Of a stretch of DNA of 64,000 nt, positions 42,001 to 47,190 are shown in pieces. A program made the translations under genes and the position numbers. Location of the stretch: the NCBI GenBank assembly GCA_903813345.2, contig CAIIXF020000011.1, forward strand, positions 21,251,754 through 21,315,753. Direction: 5' to 3'. Under the pieces are notes generated by a model. The model worked only from the letters and a program-made list of their open reading frames with translations, was not told the DNA's origin and searched no databases. Numbering within the stretch: position 1 is the first letter of the stretch; every line of letters starts with the position of its first letter. This stretch comes from Owenia fusiformis (Eukaryota; Annelida; Polychaeta; Sabellida; Oweniidae).

Positions 42001-43721
42001 ATTGTTGGATTTTCCTCAATTACCTACACATGTTAGAGGGTACCAAGAACTGATTAACTTTGGCCGACTTTGGTTTCTGGCACCCAAGTTTTTCATCATT
42101 GTCATCATAAAATTTGCCATTTGCAATTTGCCATTTGCCATTTTTGAGGTTTCCATTATAAATCTTGCTATCATATTCCTAGAAATAACTGCCTGATGTT
42201 CTTTAAATTTGAGCCTTGTTGGTGATATAATGTGGTTCATCCTTATTCATCAAAGCATTACTTTTTACAAGGCTATCCTTTATTTATTTAGTTGTCAGGT
42301 ATCTACCTGTGGAGCTGTATTGTTGTACAATGTACTGAAAATCATTAAGTGAAATATTCCATTTCAACTTTCACTATTTTTCATTCATTACATACATGTA
42401 CTTGTATTATAAGTTACGTTCCTATAGGCTTTGACACCCCAAAGTATGAATACTCATAGTTATTAATTTAAAAACAATAAAAACTAGAAGTACAATTATG
42501 TTTTGTTTATGTACTCATCAAGATTCGGGAGGTCAGGGTAACCTTGTCAGCATGCCAAAATCTAACAGTCTAGTTTCTTGTTTACTATGTAGGAAAGTGC
42601 AAAACAAAAACTCATTTAAATGTCATAACTGGTTATGATTCATTAAATCAATCCTAATCACTTATTTCTATTTCCTCAAATGTGCTTTATCACAAAATTT
42701 ATATATCCTTAAGCATAACACCCATTGAATATTTGAATATGCTCTTCAGTATAATGCACTTGAGAAGTATTTCCTGATGGCTTATCATCTGCCATTACAT
42801 GGATTTTATCACCATTTAAAGGAAGTGCCCTTAAATCTTTTTGAGGCATATGACATCTTAACTTTTTGAAAGAGACTTCACATTCCACCGCCATAATAAC
42901 ATTACCGCTGACTGAATAATAAATAGCCCAATTTTAGGTATTGTACACTGGCGGATGCAAAAGCTAACAAGGGGGCACATTTCAAGTCAAGGAAGAAAAT
43001 TTCTGTGTTTGCCCAGAAAAAAAATTTTTGGCCCCTGAAACCAAAGATTTGGCTCAAATTTTGAAAATTGAAGGCCCATTTTTGATAATTTGGCTGAAAA
43101 AAGGCCGAAAAAGACCTAGTTATGCTCAAAAAGCCCCATTTTTGAGGCCCTACAGATTTTTCGGGTCCAAATATATTTGGGGCCCTAAATGTTTCAAAGA
43201 AATGACTTCTTTTTCCTCTTCCAATGAATTTTTATTTCACTTGAAGAGTTTAATATTCAAATTCTTATTAGAGTTTGCAAAAGTAAAACATTGTTTTCAA
43301 ACTTCAATTTTGTCGAAGTACATTTCTTTGCACAGTTAATTTTTTATAACTGTGCAACTCTTTTGGGACTTTTAAAATCAATGTCAAGCACATATCTGAC
43401 AAGAAACGCAACAAATTGAGATTAGCTGGCCAACTATTCGCTTTATGAGAATTTACTATTAGTTTCAGCGATTATGAGATTGATTTTTAGAATGTAAGCT
43501 GGTTAAGAAAAATCATTTTCAATCTTATCTAACGTGTTTGTTATCTGTGTTTTACAGCTCAGGTGTTTGGTGGCTTTTTTCTCCGAAGTCCAACACCAAC
43601 AACAGATCGGCCGCTATCTCAACAAATGGAACGTCAACTCAAGTCCCAGATGGCCAATGAAGACCGACGGAAATCTGCCTTTATGTACCACTTTCTTACA
43701 AATGATTACGATGAACAGTAG
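1..43721 (+). CDS. OCRL: OCRL/INPP5B-type inositol polyphosphate 5-phosphatase, 3' part of gene (14 exons)
   Basis: Known role of the family: removes the 5-phosphate from PI(4,5)P2 and PI(3,4,5)P3 at endosomes, Golgi and clathrin-coated membranes. Fourteen exons give one continuous frame of 576 codons ending in TAG at 43719-43721; all exon phases agree. Seen in order: [28 protein letters not shown] and SDHKPV of the phosphatase catalytic core (residues about 27-200), an ASH domain (about 235-355), clathrin-box-like LIELE (373-377) and a RhoGAP-like domain (about 390-570) in which the usual arginine finger position reads IFQMPG, Q in place of R, as in OCRL. The N-terminus and first part of the phosphatase domain lie upstream of the window. 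Many protostomes have one gene for the vertebrate OCRL/INPP5B pair; the clathrin box favours the OCRL name, but this is the joint orthologue. Introns 8 and 11 appear U12-type; the last intron (29.7 kb) contains a Toll-like receptor on the other strand. Confidence 0.95.
185..340 (+). mobile_element. pogo/Tigger-like miniature element in intron 1
   Basis: Starts CAGTAAAGCCTGTGTACCTC, ends AGGTTTTACGA, flanked by TA at 183-184 and 341-342. GAGGTGTTC blocks as in the other copies. It ends only 20 bp before exon 2, so it supplies sequence next to the acceptor of intron 1. Confidence 0.6.
361..539 (+). CDS. OCRL: OCRL exon 2
   Basis: Acceptor AG at 359-360, donor GTAAGT at 540. Encodes GNKGGVSIR, then [10 protein letters not shown] (catalytic motif, usually NSHLAAH; here Cys replaces Ser) and [13 protein letters not shown]. 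Ends in phase 2. Confidence 0.95.
864..975 (+). CDS. OCRL: OCRL exon 3
   Basis: Acceptor CAG at 861-863, donor GTAAAC at 976. Completes the split Asp codon and encodes [10 protein letters not shown], the GDxNYR metal/substrate motif, followed by [12 protein letters not shown]. Confidence 0.95.
1115..1224 (+). CDS. OCRL: OCRL exon 4
   Basis: Acceptor TTTTCAG, donor GTAAGT at 1225. Encodes [20 protein letters not shown], the F-x-P-T-Y-K-Y-D segment of the 5-phosphatase fold. Phase 2 at the end. Confidence 0.95.
1344..1460 (+). mobile_element. pogo/Tigger-like miniature element, truncated
   Basis: CAGTAAAACCTGTATATCTG, ACACCTCTCTGATC and CCTCAAAATGTGAAT match the family; the right half is missing. 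Confidence 0.55.
1573..1708 (+). CDS. OCRL: OCRL exon 5
   Basis: Acceptor TTTCAG at 1567-1572, donor GTATGT at 1709. Encodes [15 protein letters not shown] and [13 protein letters not shown], the last two catalytic motifs (PAWCDR and SDHKPV). The phosphatase domain ends here. Confidence 0.95.
2053..2163 (+). CDS. OCRL: OCRL exon 6 (linker to ASH domain)
   Basis: Acceptor TTGTAG, donor GTAGGT at 2164. A 37-codon charged, helix-like linker ([18 protein letters not shown]) between phosphatase and ASH domains; conserved by position more than by sequence. Confidence 0.85.
2610..2775 (+). CDS. OCRL: OCRL exon 7 (ASH domain)
   Basis: Encodes [20 protein letters not shown] and [13 protein letters not shown], the first strands of the ASH domain. 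The donor is placed at GTAGGT (2776) because this leaves phase 1, which exon 8 needs; the nearby GTAACA at 2780 would put exon 8 out of frame. Confidence 0.9.
2993..3080 (+). repeat. 110-bp interspersed repeat, copy 1
   Basis: TCTCCAACTTTTTTGTGAAA, then TAACAAATGACAAGTGGTGA and CATTTTGCATATTAATGG. See the copy at 55344 for the family. Confidence 0.55.
3231..3355 (+). CDS. OCRL: OCRL exon 8 (ASH domain), ends at a U12-type AT donor
   Basis: Acceptor TTTTTCAG; encodes [17 protein letters not shown] and [18 protein letters not shown]. The open frame runs on to 3424, but the family alignment (human KDYFLSVSGNYLPS) needs the exon to stop after KDFF, exactly where the nine-base U12 signal ATATCCTTT begins at 3356. 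Confidence 0.88.
3441..4357. mobile_element. Long inverted-repeat DNA element in intron 8
   Basis: Left arm (ACGGGTTACTAGAGTATCC, then TATTGAGTATGACCGGTTCT) recurs inverted at the right end (AGAACCGGTCATACTCCATA, CTCTAGTAGCCCGT). Arms are at least 75 bp and imperfect. No transposase frame seen; class not recognised. Ends are approximate. Confidence 0.55.
4756..4922 (+). mobile_element. pogo/Tigger-like miniature element copy, decayed left end
   Basis: Shares with the full copy at 52567-52758 the runs CTGAACACCTCTCAATGTGA, ACTTGAAATGTTAA and the end GACAGATTTTGCTGT. Decayed at its left end. Confidence 0.5.
4990..5194. mobile_element. hAT-like miniature element with 8-bp target duplication
   Basis: Terminal inverted repeats CAGGCCCATAGCCAGG and CCTGGCTACGGGCCTG; both flanks read GTCACAAC (4982-4989 and 5195-5202), an exact 8-bp target duplication as expected for hAT. 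The inside is G/C-run rich (a run of C at 5030-5040, CCCCCC blocks) without coding capacity. It ends 22 bp upstream of the U12 branch site of intron 8. Confidence 0.75.
5234..5344 (+). CDS. OCRL: OCRL exon 9 (end of ASH domain, clathrin-box start)
   Basis: Starts after the AC at 5232-5233; donor GTAGGG at 5345. Encodes [19 protein letters not shown], the last ASH strand, and ends AELIEL, the first part of a clathrin-box-like motif. Confidence 0.9.
5486..5599 (+). CDS. OCRL: OCRL exon 10 (start of RhoGAP-like domain)
   Basis: Acceptor TTTCAG, donor GTATGG at 5600. First residue E completes LIELE; a Ser/Pro-rich linker follows ([14 protein letters not shown]), then [18 protein letters not shown], the first helix of the RhoGAP-like domain. 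Confidence 0.93.
5623..6044. mobile_element. piggyBac-like miniature element (TTAA flanks)
   Basis: Ends CCCTTAAGGGACC and GGTCCCTTAACGG form inverted repeats and are bounded by TTAA at 5619-5622 and 6045-6048. A CCCT start and TTAA duplication are the piggyBac signature. No transposase frame in its 422 bp. Confidence 0.7.
6135..6230 (+). repeat. 110-bp interspersed repeat, copy 2
   Basis: GGTGTTCAGCGGTTGGTATT, CTGTAACAAATAGCAGTTGG, ATTTTGCATATTAATGCCTT. Confidence 0.55.
6287..6371 (+). CDS. OCRL: OCRL exon 11 (RhoGAP-like), ends at a U12-type GT donor
   Basis: Acceptor TTTTGTAG; encodes [20 protein letters not shown] and [14 protein letters not shown] replaces the IFRxxG arginine-finger loop of active RhoGAPs. 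Ends in phase 1 right before GTATCCTTT. Confidence 0.93.
7560..7975 (+). repeat. Interspersed repeat starting TCGTACCTAAAAAGGTA, internally duplicated
   Basis: Opens with the palindrome TACCTAAAAAGGTA and contains two to three diverged copies of a roughly 160-bp block (TTACATGG, AAGAAGTTCTAGAGCT, GCCATCTTGCATTCTGG). Related sequence starts at 17990, and fragments lie at 8244-8325 and about 41985-42060. Not a recognised family. Confidence 0.5.
7980..8050 (+). repeat. Possible tRNA-derived SINE fragment (B-box only)
   Basis: TTGGGTTCAAACCCAGG forms a perfect T-arm-like stem-loop with a B-box GGTTCAAACCC, but no convincing A-box or cloverleaf upstream. Confidence 0.3.
8440..8775. repeat. Cluster of GGCATATTC / GAATATGCC inverted motifs
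   Basis: TGCCATA, GGCATATTC and their complements occur about ten times in both orientations, with CGC/CCGC spacers (for example TATGCCATATTCCGC and TATGGCATATTCACCCG). Many short hairpins are possible. Probably a decayed palindromic repeat. Confidence 0.45.
9318..9603 (+). repeat. Two direct copies of a ~165-bp unit
   Basis: TTTAAAAATAAGTGAA followed by GCCTACCCCTA and an A/T-rich stretch occurs at 9369 and again at 9530; the preceding TTTCATTnTnAAGTCC also repeats. An old tandem duplication inside the 3.4-kb element. Confidence 0.55.
10204..10331 (+). CDS. OCRL: OCRL exon 12 (RhoGAP-like)
   Basis: Follows the U12 acceptor at 10203; donor GTAAGA at 10332. Encodes [20 protein letters not shown] and [17 protein letters not shown]. 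The open frame upstream of 10204 (from an ATG at 10155) is intron and is not used. Confidence 0.93.
10385..10650. repeat. Decayed G/C-run miniature repeat
   Basis: GGGGCGTAGCTAG, then two CAGGGGGGGTGCGAT blocks and a closing GCACCCCCCC run followed by GAGCCTATG. Resembles the hAT-like element at 4990 in style, but its ends are too decayed to prove. Confidence 0.35.
11403..11529 (+). other. Candidate cassette (poison) exon in intron 12
   Basis: CCATATTTTTCAG precedes, GTAAAG follows. The 127 bases are open in the OCRL frame for 42 codons (Ser/Asn-rich, e.g. SFPNSPNSS). Its length is not a multiple of three: inclusion would shift exon 13 and reach a TAG nine codons in. It has no counterpart in the vertebrate proteins. 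May be an alternative exon or chance. Confidence 0.25.
12205..12980. mobile_element. 776-bp element with TTAA target duplication
   Basis: Short inverted ends AGTCCCC and GGGGACT, each bounded by TTAA (12201-12204 and 12981-12984). It lies inside an older pogo-like element, so the empty site can be inferred. TTAA duplications mark piggyBac or Kolobok. No transposase frame. Confidence 0.65.
13039..13150 (+). repeat. 110-bp interspersed repeat, copy 3
   Basis: AACTTTTTTATGGATG, TTTGGTATTTGGCATTCAGT, TGTCAGGTAGTGACATTTTG. Sits inside the pogo-like element starting at 12173. Confidence 0.55.
13770..13881 (+). CDS. OCRL: OCRL exon 13 (RhoGAP-like)
   Basis: Acceptor TTTCTCCAG, donor GTAAGT at 13882. 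Encodes [20 protein letters not shown] (human [21 protein letters not shown]). Ends in phase 1. Confidence 0.95.
14920..15224. mobile_element. 305-bp miniature element with exact 9-bp target duplication
   Basis: Inverted ends CAAGGAGGATTGGCTCCCAG and CTGGGAGCCAATCCTCCTTG, perfect over 20 bp. Both flanks read GGTAATGAC (14911-14919, 15225-15233). A 9-bp duplication points to the Mutator type. A related single end occurs near 48297 (TCAAGGAGGATTGGTCCCCT). Confidence 0.75.
16890..17966 (-). mobile_element. mariner-like element, decayed
   Basis: About 25-bp inverted ends (AGGGTGTCCGGAAAGTAAAG and its complement at 17945-17965) with TA on both sides (16888-16889, 17967-17968). The minus strand retains fragments of a mariner transposase. 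Confidence 0.75.
17280..17530 (-). pseudogene. mariner transposase remnant
   Basis: Minus-strand translation near 17520-17480 gives [12 protein letters not shown], matching the mariner DNAPxHxA block, and near 17435-17385 [18 protein letters not shown], matching the PYSPDLAPxDFxLF block with the final catalytic Asp. Frameshifts separate the pieces, so it is inactive. Confidence 0.7.
17990..18130 (+). repeat. Second copy of the TCGTACCTAAAAAGGTA repeat
   Basis: Begins TCGTACCTAAAAAGGTATG and keeps GCTTGACGGGCGGTGGGT and TTTTCCACCCAAAACA; colinear with 7560 onwards for about 130 bp. Confidence 0.5.
18736..19424 (+). repeat. Tandem array of a ~173-bp unit, four copies
   Basis: Units start ATGATTGAGTTTACACC at 18736, 18909, 19083 and 19256 (spacing 173, 174, 173) and end TTGGTTTCACAAAAATA or a close variant. 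Copies differ at only a few sites, so the array is recent. Length is close to many animal satellite monomers. Confidence 0.9.
19628..19850. repeat. Palindromic TAAAACGTTTTA cluster
   Basis: AACGTTTTA, GCTCTTAGCT and GACGTCTTA occur repeatedly in both orientations, and the ends GGATTTACAC and GTGTAAATCC are inverted. Two diverged direct halves. Likely a decayed foldback repeat. Confidence 0.5.
19855..20144 (+). repeat. Two direct copies of a pogo-like element end
   Basis: GAGAGGTTATCAnA, TCACTTTATAGAGGTGTT and TTTACTGTAC occur in order at 19855-19962 and 20035-20144. The last part matches the terminal part of the pogo-like miniature family. Confidence 0.5.
20727..21378. repeat. 27-bp minisatellite, about 24 copies
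   Basis: Unit GATGCTTCATTGAATGCATT plus TACTACT. Because 27 is a multiple of three and no unit carries a stop in one frame of each strand, long frames appear on both strands (NAF-rich peptides); these are array artefacts, not genes. Each unit holds the palindrome AATGCATT. Confidence 0.95.
21518..22855. repeat. 33-bp minisatellite, about 40 copies
   Basis: Unit GATATGTCAAATGAGGTAGT plus ACTACAAATTAGT. Three main variants (GTCAAATG, GTGAAATG, GTCAAGTG) are mixed along the array, with blocks of variant order repeating, a sign of multi-unit duplication. It follows the 27-bp array after about 140 bp. Confidence 0.95.
24405..25322. mobile_element. Foldback mariner-like element with ~400-bp arms
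   Basis: Ends CAGGGTGTT and AACACCCTG, flanked by TA at 24403-24404 and 25323-25324. ACGCAACCCAAAGAAATTGC on the left recurs inverted on the right, and similarity continues (TTGGAAAATACT, TATGTTCATATTTTCAGGAA). The left arm has a further internal tandem duplication of about 180 bp. No transposase frame. Confidence 0.7.
26069..27719. mobile_element. Element with ~480-bp inverted arms around a ~690-bp centre
   Basis: Left arm 26069-26548, right arm 27240-27719. Outer ends CACGGGGTACCATCGAATAA and its complement; inner part has a doubled GGAACGTAACCGGAGC in each arm. The arms are nearly identical, so the event is recent or arm sequence has been homogenised. Flanks ATTAA and ATCAA may be a 5-bp duplication with one change. 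The matching 69- and 93-residue frames in the arms mirror each other and are not treated as genes. Confidence 0.75.
30738..32162. mobile_element. Foldback element rich in AAAGCG/CGCTTT motifs
   Basis: Ends GGTACGTTCACACCAACGGC and its complement GCCGTTGGTGTGAACGTACC. The left arm (to about 30990) is matched by two tandem copies on the right (about 31848-31992 and 32019-32162), each with GCCGAATATCCCGCTTTACT and TTTTCTACGACCTATTACGA. The middle is packed with degenerate 7-12-base words such as AAAGCGTAAC and GCTTTGTTACGC in both orientations. TTA lies one base outside each end. It is clearly GC-richer than the neighbourhood. Confidence 0.8.
32805..32896 (+). repeat. 110-bp interspersed repeat, copy 4
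   Basis: AACTTTTTTTGGATGG, TTGGTGTTTGGCATTCAGCA, GCATGTAAATGCCTTATT; the core is partly decayed. Confidence 0.5.
33131..34020 (+). pseudogene. 3' end of a non-LTR retrotransposon (LINE) with C-terminal zinc-knuckle
   Basis: An open frame at 33131-33643 ends in [20 protein letters not shown] followed by DCPLYNDLR, the CX2C-X10-H-X4-C pattern seen at the C-terminus of many animal LINE polymerases. No reverse transcriptase motifs are present: the copy is 5' truncated, as usual for LINEs. The 3' tail runs to an AATAAA near 34003 and is interrupted by a miniature element at 33761-33918. Confidence 0.65.
33761..33918. mobile_element. Miniature element GCGGATCCAGGA inserted in the LINE tail
   Basis: GCGGATCCAGGA at the left and TCTAGATCCGC at the right form imperfect inverted ends around G- and C-runs (GGGGGGGGGCGTG; CACCCCCCACGCCCCC). 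The LINE 3' tail continues on the far side. Confidence 0.5.
34157..34222 (+). repeat. tRNA-like sequence (tRNA pseudogene or SINE head)
   Basis: AGCTCAGTTGTACAGCATTC resembles a tRNA D-arm with A-box, and TAGTTCAATTCCCACTG a T-arm with B-box. Stems are imperfect and the anticodon arm is not convincing, so not a working tRNA. Confidence 0.4.
35822..35861 (+). repeat. (TTTG)n simple repeat
   Basis: About ten TTTG/TTCG-like tetranucleotide units with one interruption. Confidence 0.85.
36187..36292 (+). repeat. 26-bp tandem repeat, four copies
   Basis: Unit GCTATTCCTTATTCTGTGTT plus TGTATT, nearly perfect. Confidence 0.9.
36727..37980 (+). repeat. Degenerate ~60-bp tandem repeat, split by an insertion
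   Basis: GGGGCCTGTTTCTAGAAAAT, AAAACCAATGACACCCATAT and ACTGCTTAAGTGACA recur at 36727-36870 and 37681-37980, about seven diverged units. The run AGTGACAC before the insertion and ATATATGAGTAAGATGACAT after it join to match an intact unit. Confidence 0.7.
36871..37680 (+). mobile_element. ~810-bp insertion with two 230-bp direct repeats (LTR-like layout)
   Basis: Copies at 36871-37103 and 37388-37616 begin TTTATATCCAAAGAACATGT and end ATTAATCTTTGGGATAAGAG, differing at a few bases. The middle is about 285 bp and includes TGAGATAGATAGCCGCCTCC, an inverted relative of a part of the repeat (GGCTATCTATCGATCAG). A 65-bp tail follows. No TG..CA ends, primer site or coding frame; class not recognised. 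Confidence 0.6.
38408..38486. repeat. Small Tc1-type palindromic miniature element
   Basis: TACTCAAAAAAGTGAAGG and CCTTAACTTTTTTGAGCGGT are inverted ends with only about 40 bp between, and ATA just outside. Such ends are common in Tc1-like elements. Confidence 0.45.
38932..39118 (+). pseudogene. Fragment of a Tc1/mariner-like element with transposase C-terminus
   Basis: TACAGGGTATCTCAAAAACG at 38932 looks like a mariner end; about 120 bp on, the frame [17 protein letters not shown]-stop (39070-39121) resembles the conserved C-terminus of Tc1/mariner transposases. The rest of the gene is missing, so an internal deletion is inferred. Confidence 0.4.
39457..41718 (-). CDS. Toll-like receptor (multiple cysteine cluster type), single exon
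   Basis: Membrane pattern-recognition receptor of innate immunity or development. Seen: a signal peptide (about residues 13-36, ending VQS; translation may start at Met13 or Met19 instead of Met1); leucine-rich repeats (about 70-330); a C-flanking cluster (NPIICDCN...) followed directly by an N-flanking cluster (CPVNCTCI, about 390-400); further repeats; a second C-flanking cluster ([11 protein letters not shown], about 510-560); a membrane span (about 567-590); and a TIR domain from 605 (YDAFVGY box 1). At the BB loop the sequence is RDFVVGR: the usual Pro is Val642. The FW of box 3 is not seen. Residues about 80-175 contain a near-perfect 47-residue duplication. No introns. It lies antisense in OCRL intron 13. 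Known: two-cluster receptors are typical of protostome Tolls but also occur in other invertebrates. Ligand unknown. Confidence 0.93.
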   Translation of the reverse strand: MSQLFRNKVADRMQFINMDFFVYILLIMTMVEIVQSECVLRQSYNHEEVKIICSDRNSDDIITPIENKKKKHLIKKLDLSNNNLEGIPRQICDFENLISIDLSHNNLTALESDIFDNCSTLQRLNLSNNNLESIPRQICDFKNLNSIDLSHNNLTALESDIFDNCSTLQRLNLNNNKLRIIPTGLFAKLKDITRIDLSENNVADIQRNAFLDNYNLLYLNASYNNLTTMDTYTFQLLGQDRQKTPIEKQFDFSHNNLESFRSSSFHFDFTKAYRFYMDLRYNRFKYINLELVQPFHLTKLSDLFALFAIDGFLYIDLSKNPIICDCNMYDTQKIVKSVMSLPGQLYEFTIWESRSLICMYPPQLQDHRLIEVHEDDLVCNITENCPVNCTCIRKPNVKRLAIECKNKQLADLPQKLPSVQYGINEKIDLDVSDNNIEELHYRPYFNDLATLDAQNNQIKYIASSALENLTSMEQLVLNNNKLRYLPNKISVFPFVGLKNISLHQNPLECTCDTFWIKAWLWSLSERRVLHKSRHITCTSGSAPIMEHDFNEELCNVNWGIVAGIPVSVTFLITIILVNLYCFKNVLILLIRKKRKYPEHPEGKEYDAFVGYVTEDVRWIRNVLIPILEPKYKLCIHNRDFVVGRTIADNIADAIEKSQRTIMVLSPRFLESGWCKEEFLVAHRQYMLHPSQVLIPILLDDFEHDLPTIPNYVKCYLQTHTYMEANDLLFDLKLESQMPQTTVSECMNIMTHQV
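41796..41804 (-). promoter_or_regulatory. TATA-like box of the Toll-like receptor
   Basis: On the minus strand GCTATAAAAAGTAC lies about 80 bp upstream of the ATG at 41718, a fitting distance for an intronless gene with a short leader. Inferred from sequence only. Confidence 0.45.
43558..43721 (+). CDS. OCRL: OCRL exon 14 (last coding exon)
   Basis: Acceptor TGTTTTACAG at 43548-43557. Encodes [17 protein letters not shown], then [20 protein letters not shown] and TAG. Length and content match the last helix of the RhoGAP-like domain (human SDRQRAIQFLLGFLLG). Confidence 0.95.
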
Positions 43722-44075
43722 GATTGAATTATAGAGAGCAAACTGTGCCAATTGAGATTTCTTAAGCTAAATACAAATGAGGATTGAGTTGCAGTCAAAT
43801 CATAAGCTTTTATCTGTAATGGATTAGATTGTGCCAAAGTGCAATGATTGGTACTTGCGGAATTTAATTTCGAACCCATAATTTCTATGATTCGAATCAT
43901 CTTTAACCTTGTCATTCCGCAAAGTGTGTGATTTATTGGACACAGCATAACCTTATGTGAAGCGCTTGGGTATACAAACCGGTTTATTATTGACAGATTA
44001 AAGATCATTGGAAGATGAACCAATACTGGGAAATACACCGATAAATGTGGTCAATAAAACAACCGTTAAATCCAT
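43722..44075 (+). other. Probable OCRL 3' untranslated region with AATAAA
   Basis: The first polyadenylation signal after the stop is AATAAA at 44053-44058. A longer untranslated region is possible. Confidence 0.45.
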
Positions 44076-46625
44076 GTTAATGATATTGGCAAAAGTAGAT
44101 GCTTAATTTTGAAAATTAGCAAGCGAACACTAATTGATCAGAGGGGTGTCTAGAATATTGATATGAAATCTGTGGCTGAATTGTGATTGTTTGTCATAAT
44201 TAAATCACAGTTGCTGAGGATATAGCAACATTGTGAGTTAAATTTGCAATTTATGGATTTATGAAAACCATTTAAGGTAAGTAGATACACATGTATATTT
44301 TCAATTGAAACTTGTGTCAAAGATGGAAAAACAGTTCATATTTCATTCATGCCTTATGGGAGGTTACCTCCCTTTCCATCTTTAATACAGTCCATGGACA
44401 AATACATGTAGTAACATACATGTTAATTGTTGGAACATTTTATAAAATCAAAAATCACAATGGTACATCTTACACAGCAGGATTGAATTGCTTTTATGAA
44501 GCATTTTGGCAAAAAACTTTGTGATGGAGGATTTTTGTCAAAGTGCTCCAAAAGCAAGAAAGTGCTTGATGTGACAATTTCATTGTGACATCACATGGCT
44601 TTACAAAACAACAAATTCACATAGGGTCACACTTCGCTCAATTTAAACAACCTGAAATAGTATTTAAAGGCCTAACTTTTTCAATTATCATCAATATTTA
44701 GTTATTTATAAAAGTATTCATATTACTTAACTTAGGTATGTAAAGAGAATGCCAAGTATCTGTTTTAAACTGTTTGTTTAACAAAACATATTTGTTTTAA
44801 TTTAAAGAAAAATGTAGAAATGTTTTCGTGCTTAATCATAATTATAGGATTCCTCAAAACCAATGCACAAATATATTTATAAATTGAAGTGTACCTATTT
44901 TAACAAATTGCTATTTATTACCTATATATTTACAGTATACATAGCTGTATAAAATATAAACTTGAACAAAAGTATAGGAAGATATATTTATTGTTGTCTT
45001 ATTTGTGGTGGTGGTGGTTTGGAGTGGTTAAATGCCTTTTTGACTCTATTATGTCATAACAGTGACCATTCTCCAAAGCAGGTGTCCAGAATCAGTACCT
45101 AGTTCTTCCCGGGATTGGGAAAGAGAAAGAAGATATTCTGGACCTTGGGAACCTGCGATGGGAGAATGAATAGTGACATGACTTTACATTGCTTGAATCA
45201 TCTAATCTATAGTTTGTTGGATGTATCTGGTTTTCCCTGACTGATTTGAAAAGCTGAAATGTTAACTATATTCTACTAGTTCATACTACTTCATTGTTCT
45301 TTCTCTTGATGCAATTAATGCTGGAAGATACCTAGACTAATAGTGTAAAGATTCTTTGGTTAAAATAAAATGGCTGATACATTTTTGGTAAAACAGAAAC
45401 AACTGAAAAATATTAAAAATCAAATGATTTAGATGGATTATATATTTTGGAAAATTATCCTATTTTAGAGTAAAATCGTACATGTGGAATTACATGAAGA
45501 ATTGGTTACAGACAGGTAAAATGTGGTAATTCAAATTAGTGAACTTTACATTATTTCAAATTGAATGATCTAGTACAGTCTTTTACTACAAATAGGGAGA
45601 ACACTATAGTATTTGTAATTCAGAATGCATAGTTCAGTCGTATGGCTAGACTAATAAGGTTGATTTCGTCAGTAAATCCAAACCATGCAATCACTGGCAC
45701 ATTCAATCAAAGAAACATTTAATTTCAGTCAAATGTCAATTCTGTTTTGACTCGTTCCGTTGCATACTATGGTCGAATGTAGGGAAAGTAGTTGTATGAA
45801 AAGTGAATTGTATGGGACAAATCTGATTATTTCATGCATTGTATGTGACTAGTAGTGGATACATTGATTGTATGGGGCAAATCAAACATTTTATGGGACA
45901 AGTTGTGTGTAGATTGATTGTTTTGGGTAAATCAATGCACATGTACATATATTGTATAGAAAAAGTAGTAGGTACATCCATTGTATGGGCAAGTGAGAAT
46001 TTATCATGTTAAAAATGTATAAGAAAATTTTTCATGAAGCCTCACATTGGTAGATGAGAGTATACAAATTGTAAAATATACAGGGGATATGTATTGGAAT
46101 ATTGGAAATTATAGGCTTTGAAACCACCATGTTTTGAAATGGTGATAGAAAATCAAGTACTCATTTATTTATGGTCCAAACTGTACATGAAATGTTGCAT
46201 TGTGGGGGATGAAGAATGAGGGTAACATGTCACTGACTTTATGGGGCAGAAAATCCCCTTCAGGAATAAATGTGTTCTGTTTTGATCAAACTTTATCAGG
46301 GCAACACAAAATATTTTCTATGGGCTACATGATGTGAAAAAGTCACTGTACCCCAAAGGAATCCTCTTCAAAGAGAGTGCTTTACACCTTAAGTCCTAAA
46401 GATTAAGATGTGAGACGTTACGAATGTAATTGAGTGTTTAAAGGATCTGGTGGTAGAGATTGCAATTATATGCGCTGCTAGGGGATGTTTCAGTGCCTTT
46501 CATGTCTGATTTCATTTTGATATTTGGACTCAATATTTAAGGTTACTAATGAAGAGCAAAGTCCATTTAGACCCAAAGGACCATTGATTTGTTCCATCAG
46601 TAGTTGGTAGGTGTTTGTTCAGTAG
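44076..46625. other. Intergenic stretch without recognisable gene
   Basis: No supported frame or RNA gene. A small palindrome lies at 45069-45172 (CATTCTCC...GGAGAATG with AGTGAC outside). From 45780 to 45990 the words TTGTATGGG and GGCAAATC recur loosely. Confidence 0.6.
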
Positions 46626-47184
46626 GTTTGCTGCATTGTCTGAAAGATGCAAACTTCTGCTGCATGGTCTGAAAAATGCAAGATATTGCATTTTGTTTGA
46701 AATATGCAAGATTTTGCCGAATTGTCTGAAAGATGCAAGCTTTTGCTGCATGGTCTGAAAGATGCAAAATTTTACTGCATGGTCTGAAAGATACATGATT
46801 TTATTGCATGGTCTGAAAGATGCAAAATTTTACTGCATGGTCTGAAAGATGCAAAATTTTGCTGCATGGTCTGAAAGGTGCTTGATTTTGCTGCATGGTC
46901 TGAAAGATGCAAGATTTTGCTGCATGGTCTGAAAGATGCAAGATTTTGCTGCATGGTCTGAAAGATGCAAGTTTTTACTGCATGGTCTGAAAGATGCAAA
47001 ATTTTACTGCATGGTCTGAAAGATGCAAGATTTTGCTGCATGGTCTGAAAGATGCAAAATTTTACTACATGGTCTGAAAGATGCTTGATTTTGCTGCATG
47101 GTCTGAAAGATGCAAGATTTTGCTGCATGGTGAGAAATTTGCAAGATTTTGCTGCATGGTCTGAAAGATACATTGTTTTTACTG
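46626..47184. repeat. 29-bp minisatellite, about 19 copies
   Basis: Unit GCTGCATGGTCTGAAAGATG plus CAAGATTTT; the last units are diverged. As 29 is not a multiple of three, the minus-strand frame passes through all three phases of the unit, and all three are open, giving a 29-residue periodic peptide. Treated as an array, not a gene. Ends seven bases before a Tc1-like element. Confidence 0.95.
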
Positions 47185-47190
47185 TATTTA

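Larger units (their letters stand above)
13882..43557 (+). other. Intron 13 of OCRL, about 29.7 kb
   Basis: GTAAGT donor, TTTTACAG acceptor. The protein is continuous across it ([13 protein letters not shown]), so no coding exon is missing. It holds the Toll-like receptor and the repeats listed separately. The stretches 13882-14919, 15225-16889, 22856-24404, 25323-26068, 27720-30737, 32163-33130, 34230-35820 and 41806-43557 show no gene I can support. Around 23360-23760 there is locally higher GC with several CG dinucleotides, function unknown. Confidence 0.9.
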